Notes under the pieces: generated by a model | The model's database searches: none | What the model saw: the letters and a program-made list of their open reading frames with translations, nothing else | Told to the model about the DNA's origin: nothing | Program-made: the position numbers and the translations under genes | Shown: one piece after another, positions 1 to 4,876 of the stretch | Layout of the letters: the number at the start of each line of letters is the position of its first letter | Position numbering within the stretch: position 1 is the stretch's first letter | Assembly: GCA_937889225.1 (NCBI GenBank) | Contig: CALAST010000055.1 | Location: forward strand, 1 to 6,855 | Source of the DNA: an uncultured Lachnobacterium sp. | GTDB lineage: Bacteria; Bacillota; Clostridia; Lachnospirales; Lachnospiraceae | Length of the DNA stretch: 6,855 nucleotides | Direction of reading: 5' to 3'

Positions 1-2092
1 ACTCGTCCTGTTCCAAATACGCATCCAAAAAACAATAGGCAGGATATCGCTTTACCTTATCCGAAAGATACAAATGTCCAATATTGCTTCGATAAAATGG
101 TCCGTAACAATTTCGGTCTTCTCCCACTTCATCTTCTAATAGCAAAGAAACAACTTCGTAATACACTTCTCCAATGGTGGCATTAGAAAATTGTTCCCAA
201 TACTGATAGTTCGTGCTTGTACTCTCTGCATTATGAAATATCTCAATGTCTTCTCCAAGTGTCAATTTCCCCATGCGGATATTTTCACCGGAAAACGCAT
301 ACGCACCTACATCCGATACCTGCAAATCCAATGTTTCGATTTGAGAAATGGAATCTTTTAACAGAAAATTCGGTATGGATACTACACTTTTATCCAATGT
401 AAATGCGTTTATTACTGCATTATCAAATGGTCCATAAAAATAAATACTAATTCCACCGACTTCTTCGACATCATTTATGACATCTGCATCCGTTGCTTCA
501 TAAATCAAATGTCCAATCATACAATCAGCAAATTGTTCCCAATAATGGTAGGAATCCGAGCTGAAATAACTTTCCGGAAATATAGTCACTTCTTTCCCTA
601 TTTTTAATGTACCAATAGAAATATTAGGACTAGAAAATGCACACGCACCAATCACAGGCACATGAAGTTCTAAGGTTTCCATTTCCATTTTTGCCTCATA
701 TAAAAAATAATCCGATACTACTGCCACATCCGTACCGATTTCCAAACTGCCTATGGAACTTTCCATAAATGGTGCAAAGATATGATGTGTACTTCCCGTT
801 CCTTTTCCGACTGTTTTTATCAATGTAAGATTTGGAGCATATAATTTTAATGTGCCAATCGTGGTTTCTGAAAACTGTTCCCAATGATGACTTGTGCTGT
901 CACTAAAATACCATTCTTCCAATCGTTCTACCGTACTGTCTAATATTAATGTGTCTATAGTAATACCACTTCCCGAAAACGCAAATGCTCCGATGGAAGT
1001 TTGTGTCAATCGCAGTTCTCCGATAGAAATATTTGCATCATGCAAAAACAACTCTGGTAATCGTGTAATATTATTTCCAATCTCCAAAGTGCCTATATTC
1101 GCATTCATAAACGGAGCATACTGATTATTGCTATAATTTGCAGCTACTTGTGTATGTTCCAATTCCAACTCATTTGAAAGATAAGTATATGTACCAATCG
1201 TTGTTCCTGCAAACTGTTCCCAATGATGAAATACGGTGGTACTGTTGGAATACTCTGCAAATACTTTTACATTTTCTCCCATCATCAAATGTCCGATAGA
1301 AATCTGTTCACTTGCAAATGCAAACGCACCAATTCGTTCTGTCTGAAGGGTAAGTTCTTCCAACTCCATAATGGCATCACAAAACAATAACTCCGGAATG
1401 ATTGTTACGTTACTTCCAATCTCCAAATCTCCAATTTGTGCCTGATAAAACGCACCTTGAAAATCCGTCAAATAACTTCCTGTATAATGTCCAACAATCA
1501 GTTCCGTTGCCTGAAATACCACCTTTTCTATCGTGGATTTTGCAAACTGTCCATAAGTAAACTCCACACCAAACTCTCCTCCACTACTTAAGGAAAGTTC
1601 TGTAACATTCTCTCCAATTACGAGTGTGCCAATCGTAAGTCCACGAAACGCATTTGTACCAATCGCAGGACAGTTTATTGTAAGTTCCGATATTGGCACT
1701 TCCGGATTTTGCACCACACAAGCACTTTCGCTTGATATTGCGATTACAGGAGCATCTGCAATAGAAGTCGGAATCACAAGTGCCTGACCAGAAGTGGTAA
1801 TGCCTGTAATTGTTGCATTGTTTTCATCATTCAATATATAGGTAAAGATATTACCATTCTCATCTGTAAATAAAAATTCTTGTACTTCTTCGGTTTTGCT
1901 TACTATCTGCTCTGTGTTTTCAATTACTTCTTCCGTTTCACTTATGGTTTGCTCTGTGTTTTGTTCTGCACGTTCCGTTGCTTCTTCTGTTGTTGCCTCT
2001 GCATATACTACAATTTGTGGAAATGCCAAACCGATAAACAGTATCACGCAGAAAGAATATAACAACTTCTTCCATTTTTCATTCTGTTTCAC
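1..2092 (-). CDS. Secreted BspA-like leucine-rich-repeat surface protein, C-terminus beyond window edge
   Basis: An uninterrupted frame gives 697 residues and runs off the left edge, so the C-terminus and any wall anchor are unseen. The start is GTG at 2092-2090, because the overlapping ATG reads straight into TGA and AAAGGA lies 6 nt upstream. Residues 1-31 are a signal peptide (KWKK, a hydrophobic core, VYA/AEA cleavage region). Residues 32-70 are a Thr/Glu-rich spacer. Residues 75-120 resemble the usual BspA lead-in (ATITG..., then VIPTSIADAPV). From about 144 on the protein is built of LRR_5-like strands with IGAFAF-type and IGxLxIGxNV motifs, arranged in five ~113-residue super-repeats, four of them with a WEQF motif. 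Proteins of this family are extracellular and often adhesive; that role here is inferred. Its leader carries a long hairpin (2107-2172). It follows the 189-aa secreted protein but is separated from it by a probable terminator. Confidence 0.9.
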   Translation of the reverse strand, partial: MKQNEKWKKLLYSFCVILFIGLAFPQIVVYAEATTEEATERAEQNTEQTISETEEVIENTEQIVSKTEEVQEFLFTDENGNIFTYILNDENNATITGITTSGQALVIPTSIADAPVIAISSESACVVQNPEVPISELTINCPAIGTNAFRGLTIGTLVIGENVTELSLSSGGEFGVEFTYGQFAKSTIEKVVFQATELIVGHYTGSYLTDFQGAFYQAQIGDLEIGSNVTIIPELLFCDAIMELEELTLQTERIGAFAFASEQISIGHLMMGENVKVFAEYSNSTTVFHHWEQFAGTTIGTYTYLSNELELEHTQVAANYSNNQYAPFMNANIGTLEIGNNITRLPELFLHDANISIGELRLTQTSIGAFAFSGSGITIDTLILDSTVERLEEWYFSDSTSHHWEQFSETTIGTLKLYAPNLTLIKTVGKGTGSTHHIFAPFMESSIGSLEIGTDVAVVSDYFLYEAKMEMETLELHVPVIGACAFSSPNISIGTLKIGKEVTIFPESYFSSDSYHYWEQFADCMIGHLIYEATDADVINDVEEVGGISIYFYGPFDNAVINAFTLDKSVVSIPNFLLKDSISQIETLDLQVSDVGAYAFSGENIRMGKLTLGEDIEIFHNAESTSTNYQYWEQFSNATIGEVYYEVVSLLLEDEVGEDRNCYGPFYRSNIGHLYLSDKVKRYPAYCFLDAYLEQDE
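2..1663 (-). repeat. Five ~113-residue (~340-bp) in-gene super-repeats
   Basis: Three markers recur in register in the LRR protein. IGAFAF-type motifs are at residues 144, 254, 367, 481 and 595. IGHLMMGENV-type strands are at 154, 266, 379, 493 and 607. WEQF is at 291, 404, 518 and 632, with a degenerate YGQF at 180. Spacings are 110-114 residues. In DNA the conserved TTGTTCCCAA/CTGTTCCCAA block begins at 191, 533, 875 and 1214, giving spacings of 342, 342 and 339. The copies have diverged in sequence, so this is an old duplication rather than a recent array. Confidence 0.88.
1883..1996 (-). repeat. Thr/Glu-rich low-complexity spacer with imperfect tandem repeats
   Basis: Residues 33-70 of the LRR protein are almost entirely T, E, A, Q, V, I, S and N. 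They contain repeated words such as ENTEQ/QNTEQ and SETEEV/SKTEEV, separated by about 13-16 residues. The position just after the signal peptide suggests a flexible or helical acidic stalk. The underlying DNA repeats TGCTCTGTGTTTT at about 1908 and 1951. Confidence 0.7.
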
Positions 2093-2106
2093 ATTACGTC
2101 CTTTCT

Positions 2107-2172
2107 ATGAGAATAAAATGCTACATAAAACAAAATAATATATCTGTTTTGTTTTATGTAATACCTTCTCAT
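2107..2172 (-). promoter_or_regulatory. Long two-tier hairpin in the leader of the LRR gene
   Basis: A perfect 14-bp inverted repeat (2122-2135 with 2147-2160, loop 11 nt) is enclosed by a second perfect 7-bp pair, ATGAGAA at 2107-2113 with TTCTCAT at 2166-2172. On minus-strand RNA the outer stem ends 2 nt before the AAAGGA ribosome-binding site of the LRR gene. The structure could be an attenuator, an mRNA-stability element or a device limiting ribosome access. The inner stem is not followed by a clean U-tract, so simple termination is less likely. Confidence 0.6.
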
Positions 2173-2183
2173 TTTTTCGTTTT

Positions 2184-2239
2184 AAAACTGTCTATATTTA
2201 CAATCTCTTTCCATATATCTTGTAAATACAGACAGTTCC
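2184..2239 (-). terminator. Probable rho-independent terminator after the 189-aa secreted protein
   Basis: An 18-bp stem is formed by 2220-2237 and 2186-2203, with a 16-nt loop, beginning 18 nt past the stop codon. The single mismatch in DNA (2194 with 2229) is a G-U pair in minus-strand RNA, and two more G-U pairs extend the base. A TTTT run follows on the minus strand. Position and U-run fit an intrinsic terminator separating this gene from the LRR gene. Confidence 0.72.
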
Positions 2240-2254
2240 CATTTACAAACAGAC

Positions 2255-2824
2255 TTACTGCAATGCAATTTTAAGTGGCACATTGGTATAATAAACCCCC
2301 GTTCCAAAGGTTGGAATTAAGTTTTGAATACTGATATCAAGCTGTGCATAGTTTTCCATATCGTTCCCCTGCATCTGTGCAAGATAATTGTCTTTTGTTT
2401 CTTCGGCTGTAAAACTTTCCTTGCTCAAGGTTTCCGTTACAGTAGCAAAAAAGTTTGTCGCAGAATCCACACCAGTATCAGAAGAATTGGCACGATATTT
2501 TACTTTTCCGTAATTCTCATCATCAGTATCAATCGTAACAGAAAGGATACTGTTGTTGTCCATAATTCCATAAGCATATACCTTATCCGAACCGGTAAAT
2601 GCCTTATTTCCGTCAATGGAAAGTGTAATCTCTGCTGGAAAAGAAACTACCACATTGAGTCCAAGTTCTGCAAGGTCTTCCTCAGTTACATTCGCACTTG
2701 CAATTACTTCAAAAGTCTGATTGTCGGCAGGGTCAACGGTCTGTGTAGATGCCCATGCTGTTGTTGGTAAAGTTGTAAGTAAGGTTGTCATTGTCATTAA
2801 AACTGCAAATACTCTTTTTTTCAT
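2255..2824 (-). CDS. Small secreted beta-rich protein of unknown function
   Basis: 189 residues. I chose the ATG at 2824 over the in-frame ATG at 2839. The sequence between them supplies GGAG (2837-2834), 9 nt before the downstream ATG, while nothing like a Shine-Dalgarno precedes the upstream one. The N-terminus (MKKRVFAVLMTM..., a TTLLTTLPTTAWA core and end) is a clear signal peptide with AWA|S cleavage. The mature ~164 residues have no cysteine, no LPXTG and no membrane anchor. They show alternating beta-strand patterns such as VVVSFPAEITLSI and end in VYYTNVPLKIALQ, reminiscent of secreted fibre-like or beta-sandwich proteins of Firmicutes. I do not recognise the family. It lies between a membrane protein and an LRR surface protein, suggesting a cell-surface partner. 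A -10-like TATAAT precedes it. Confidence 0.82.
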   Translation of the reverse strand: MKKRVFAVLMTMTTLLTTLPTTAWASTQTVDPADNQTFEVIASANVTEEDLAELGLNVVVSFPAEITLSIDGNKAFTGSDKVYAYGIMDNNSILSVTIDTDDENYGKVKYRANSSDTGVDSATNFFATVTETLSKESFTAEETKDNYLAQMQGNDMENYAQLDISIQNLIPTFGTGVYYTNVPLKIALQ

Positions 2825-2850
2825 TTTTGTTTTCTCCATTTTTCTTTTTT

Positions 2851-2856
2851 ATTATA
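2851..2856 (-). promoter_or_regulatory. Candidate -10 box of the 189-aa secreted protein
   Basis: A perfect TATAAT lies about 27 nt upstream of the chosen start. No good -35 is seen at 16-18 nt; the best is GATTTT at 2874-2879, which falls inside an inverted repeat. An ATGACA at 2880-2885 is too far (23 nt). The promoter may therefore be activator-dependent, or may not be real. Confidence 0.4.
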
Positions 2857-2868
2857 CAATGTCCTCAC

Positions 2869-2901
2869 TACCAAAAATCTGTCATCGCTAACTTTTTGGT
2901 A
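2869..2901. promoter_or_regulatory. 9-bp inverted repeat just upstream of the -10 box
   Basis: TACCAAAAA (2869-2877) and TTTTTGGTA (2893-2901) are perfect inverted copies 15 nt apart. The arm nearer the gene covers where a -35 would be, so this is a candidate operator. Alternatively it is a second weak hairpin behind the one at 2920-2961. Confidence 0.35.
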
Positions 2902-2919
2902 TGCTTGGCAAATTACAGG

Positions 2920-2961
2920 GCAAAAATATTATTCCTAATTGTTTCGGAATAACATTTTTGC
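2920..2961 (-). terminator. Long hairpin after the 180-aa membrane protein, probable terminator
   Basis: Arms at 2946-2961 and 2920-2935 pair over 16 positions with a 10-nt loop. The only DNA mismatch (2928 with 2953) becomes U-G in minus-strand RNA. The stem starts 53 nt past the stop of the 180-aa gene. Its U-run (ATTTTT) is paired inside the base of the stem rather than trailing it, so termination is plausible but not classical. The A-run/U-run symmetry could also allow termination from the other strand. Confidence 0.55.
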
Positions 2962-3014
2962 ACAATCACATTCTTATGAATAAAACTTATTTTGTCCTAC
3001 ACGAAATCGCTCTT

Positions 3015-3557
3015 TTATTCATAATTGATATTTAATACTACTGTAGTACAATCGGAAAGCAAATCACCCGAATCCTGTAAATATACAGAAACAAGACATT
3101 CTATCTGTTGCTCTCCTTTTTCCAAAAAAGTTGTTCCATCGATTGCCACACTTGTTCCCGGTGCAACATAATTCGTTTTATATAACTCTGTTCCATTTAA
3201 ATCTTTTAACGTAAACACTACATCAAACACATTCTCTTTGGGAAAACCAATATAAAATACCGGATGTTCATCTGTAATGCGATAACTTCCTGCAATCGCA
3301 AGGTTCACTCTCCTATTTTCACCAGAATACAAAACAGTTCCACGATTGAGTGTTACATCTTCTTCATATACTCTGTCCGGTTTTGGAATCGGATTATCCC
3401 AAATCTGACAGGAACGTAAAAATAAACATAATAAAATCAATAAAACAAGAAGTAAGTAAATAGAAAAAATGTGATGTTTTTTCTTTTTTTGCTTCTCCGA
3501 CTGTTCTTTTTCTTGTTCCTGATTTTCTTCCTCATTATTAAAATCATTTTTTGTCAT
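3015..3557 (-). CDS. Bitopic membrane protein with extracellular beta domain, unknown function
   Basis: 180 residues. The start ATG at 3557 has GGGAG about 8 nt upstream and overlaps the previous stop in an ATGA junction, so it is probably translated by coupling to the 69-aa ORF. Residues 1-28 are very hydrophilic (Glu/Gln/Lys-rich, then KQKKKKHH). Residues 30-47 are one strongly hydrophobic segment (IFSIYLLLVLLILLCLF), and the rest is a soluble beta-rich domain. The positive-inside rule puts the N-terminus in the cytoplasm and the ~130-residue domain outside. Cysteines lie at 44, 50, 154 and 170; the last two could form an external disulfide. C50 is not in a good lipobox (Arg at -2). No family recognised. 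The setting downstream of a conjugation channel gene and upstream of secreted proteins suggests a cell-envelope role. Confidence 0.82.
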   Translation of the reverse strand: MTKNDFNNEEENQEQEKEQSEKQKKKKHHIFSIYLLLVLLILLCLFLRSCQIWDNPIPKPDRVYEEDVTLNRGTVLYSGENRRVNLAIAGSYRITDEHPVFYIGFPKENVFDVVFTLKDLNGTELYKTNYVAPGTSVAIDGTTFLEKGEQQIECLVSVYLQDSGDLLSDCTTVVLNINYE

Positions 3558-3763
3558 TTTCTTTTCTCCCAGTTATTCTCAATTTTTTCATCAGTCATTG
3601 CAAACAAGGGCAAAGGACAAGTATGCCTTTGCCTTTCTTCCATTATCTGACTGTATTCTGTGTCAAGGTCGGGTTGTATTTTGCCTTGCAAAATCTCCAC
3701 CCTACCCTTGACACGGGTAGTTTTTGGAAATGCCTTTCGGAATAAATTTACTGTTATATACAT
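3554..3763 (-). CDS. Small 69-aa ORF coupled to the membrane protein, unknown function
   Basis: 69 residues, basic and soluble with no membrane segment. The frame is open upstream to a TAG but offers no earlier ATG, GTG or TTG, so 3763 is the only start. An AAAGG lies 11-12 nt upstream, which is weakly spaced. The stop overlaps the next start as ATGA, a common sign of real translational coupling. Against this, the DNA is unusually structured: three short hairpins plus a competing pairing lie within 3609-3720, and 3661-3720 is 50% G+C while the adjoining gene start is near 32%. It could be a genuine small protein, or a reading frame crossing a structured or inserted DNA element. No family recognised. 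Confidence 0.45.
   Translation of the reverse strand: MYITVNLFRKAFPKTTRVKGRVEILQGKIQPDLDTEYSQIMEERQRHTCPLPLFAMTDEKIENNWEKRK
3609..3720. repeat. Cluster of inverted repeats inside the 69-aa ORF
   Basis: Perfect pairs are: 8 bp, GGCAAAGG (3609-3616) with CCTTTGCC (3626-3633); 7 bp, ATTTTGC (3678-3684) with GCAAAAT (3688-3694), loop of 3; and 6 bp, CTACCC (3702-3707) with GGGTAG (3715-3720). A 9-bp pair, GTGTCAAGG (3660-3668) with CCTTGACAC (3706-3714), would enclose the second hairpin and exclude the third. On the plus strand the third hairpin is followed by TTTTT. Confidence 0.6.
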
Positions 3764-3852
3764 TTCGGAATAGACCTTTATGTATTCGCATTGTGATATA
3801 GCATGAATACATGGTATGCTCTATTTTTTAATTAAAATTACAATCCCTCTCC
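3764..3852 (-). promoter_or_regulatory. Gap after TrbL with an orphan ribosome-binding site
   Basis: GGAGAGGG (3852-3845) begins directly after the TrbL stop codon, as expected for a tightly packed next gene. No ATG, GTG or usable TTG follows at normal distance; the nearest TTG reads straight into TAA. The remaining ~80 nt are AT-rich and carry no supported gene or convincing promoter. This looks like the remnant of a replaced or deleted downstream gene. Confidence 0.5.
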
Positions 3853-4725
3853 TTACATGGCATGGAAAATGGAACGGGATACGGTTCCTGTTTTGAACAG
3901 CGAAAAACATAACAGTACGGTATAAGCAACTACCGACCATAATGCGGAATGAATGTCCCCTGCAACTGCCACACCCGATACCAATACTGCATAAATTGCT
4001 ACGCATACCATAATAAAAAATCCCTGAAAAGCAACTGCAAACAGTCCCTTAAAATAGTTACTGCCAATACTTCCCCATTCTTTATTCGTCCATGTTGCAA
4101 AGGGTATCGGTGCAACGGATATGTAAAGATAAATTTCTACCATACGTCCGTATAAAATTACGGTGATAAGTACCGACATAATCTTCATACCGAAACTGAC
4201 AATCATAGTTTCCAAGCCTAACGCAATCAGTTCTCCAATAGCCATATTTTCAATATTACTTTCAAACATGGTTTTTAGTGCGTCTTCCACATCCAAACTT
4301 GTGCTTCCAGTAATGTAACTGCCTGCATTTGTGATGGCATTCGCTGCCACATCAAAAACTGCCATCGTAATCTCAAATGTATTTCCCAAAATCCATACTG
4401 CAATGGAAGCCTTAAACAGATAACGGAAAAATAAACTTGTATCAAAGTCCTGCATATTATTTTTATCCATTACCATGCTAATCAGTTCATAGCAAAGGAC
4501 AAATGCAATTATCATGCTTGCTACCGGCACAATCACACTTTCCGATAACCCCTGCACCATACTAAAAATACTTTCATTCCATGTACTAGGCGTTTTACTG
4601 ACTTCTCCTGCAATCGTCTCAACTTTGGTATTCACATCCGTAAACATCGCTGTTAAGTTCGACTCTACCCATCCTTGAAGGATTTCCTTAAAAAAATCCG
4701 AAAGTTTTTCAATGATTCCTTCCAT
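3853..4725 (-). CDS. VirB6/TrbL-like conjugal transfer membrane protein
   Basis: 290 residues. Proteins of this kind form part of the inner-membrane channel of Gram-positive type IV secretion systems and follow the Maff2 gene in clostridial Tn1549/CTn-type elements. The N-terminal pattern (IIEKLSDFFKEIL, then a region of DVNTK, TPSTWN and SIFSMVQGLSESV), about six hydrophobic segments (roughly 63-85, 105-127, 168-192, 196-210, 228-253, 260-277), the PIPFATWTNKEWGSIG loop and the LFKTGTVSRSIF end all match what I know of that family, and the length is normal. The start follows the Maff2 stop by 3 nt and has no Shine-Dalgarno, implying translational coupling to the now-broken Maff2 gene. The gene itself is intact, but its expression may now depend on read-through from the inserted recombinase operon. 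Confidence 0.86.
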   Translation of the reverse strand: MEGIIEKLSDFFKEILQGWVESNLTAMFTDVNTKVETIAGEVSKTPSTWNESIFSMVQGLSESVIVPVASMIIAFVLCYELISMVMDKNNMQDFDTSLFFRYLFKASIAVWILGNTFEITMAVFDVAANAITNAGSYITGSTSLDVEDALKTMFESNIENMAIGELIALGLETMIVSFGMKIMSVLITVILYGRMVEIYLYISVAPIPFATWTNKEWGSIGSNYFKGLFAVAFQGFFIMVCVAIYAVLVSGVAVAGDIHSALWSVVAYTVLLCFSLFKTGTVSRSIFHAM

Positions 4726-4728
4726 AAT

Positions 4729-4812
4729 TTATGAGAATAAATTTGCAAGCTGTGGGATAACAGTCTGTGCAATAATAACGATACCACCACCTGCCATAAG
4801 CTGCTTTACCCC
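4729..4812 (-). pseudogene. 3' remnant of a Maff2-family conjugation-associated membrane protein
   Basis: The last 27 codons survive, reading GVKQLMAGGG, then IVIIAQTVIPQLANLFS and TAA. The KQLMAGGG signature followed by a hydrophobic helix is typical of the C-terminal half of Maff2 proteins (normally around 60-90 residues) that precede VirB6/TrbL genes. Just upstream the frame reads TAA TTA GGG, an in-frame stop not belonging to the gene, so the break lies at or within GGGG (4809-4812). The 5' part should lie beyond the far end of the insertion, outside the window. A short re-initiation ORF from the internal ATG (4797) with AGGGG about 11 nt upstream is possible. Confidence 0.85.
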
Positions 4813-4876
4813 TAATTAGTTGGAACAATTCAGCTTTTGGCAAGCAGTGGCATATAAGAATTTTATATGATAAATT
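4813..4876. other. Element-end attachment-site region (attL/attR half)
   Basis: This stretch between the recombinase stop and the Maff2 remnant should hold the element-derived half-site bound by the recombinase, with the crossover core probably in the GGGGTA of 4807-4812. Large serine recombinases exchange at a 2-bp core, so only a very short shared sequence is expected at the two ends. The exact core cannot be fixed from one end. Confidence 0.5.

Noticed and set aside
217..1124. Short plus-strand open frames across the LRR gene
   Set aside because: They lie opposite an uninterrupted 697-codon gene with signal peptide and repeats; their translations show no domain or ribosome-binding support.
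191..1223. Regularly spaced TTGTTCCCAA-type blocks as a possible CRISPR or binding-site array
   Set aside because: The ~340-bp spacing is a whole number of codons and matches the protein repeat (WEQF), so coding duplication explains it.
1880..2138. Two plus-strand frames rich in Phe/Cys/Ser
   Set aside because: They are the antisense of the Thr/Glu-rich spacer and signal peptide of the LRR gene; the composition is a by-product of that repeat.
2324..2770. 148-codon plus-strand frame
   Set aside because: It is fully antisense to the secreted protein, whose signal peptide and ribosome-binding site are clear; it has no recognisable domain.
2825..2839. Upstream start for the secreted protein at 2839
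   Set aside because: No Shine-Dalgarno precedes it, while its own codons form the GGAG for the ATG at 2824, which begins a textbook signal peptide.
3408..3430. Lipoprotein signal at C50 of the 180-aa protein
   Set aside because: The residue before the last is Arg (LRSC) and the hydrophobic segment follows a 28-residue charged tail; a transmembrane anchor fits better.
3949..4155. Plus-strand frame and a 61-codon minus-strand frame (3821-4006) over the TrbL gene
   Set aside because: Both overlap a well-recognised membrane protein of normal length and have no support of their own.
4851..4869. CATATAA/TTATATG 7-bp inverted repeat after the recombinase
   Set aside because: It is made only of A-T pairs apart from one C-G and has no U-run, so it is too weak to call a terminator; chance is likely in AT-rich DNA.
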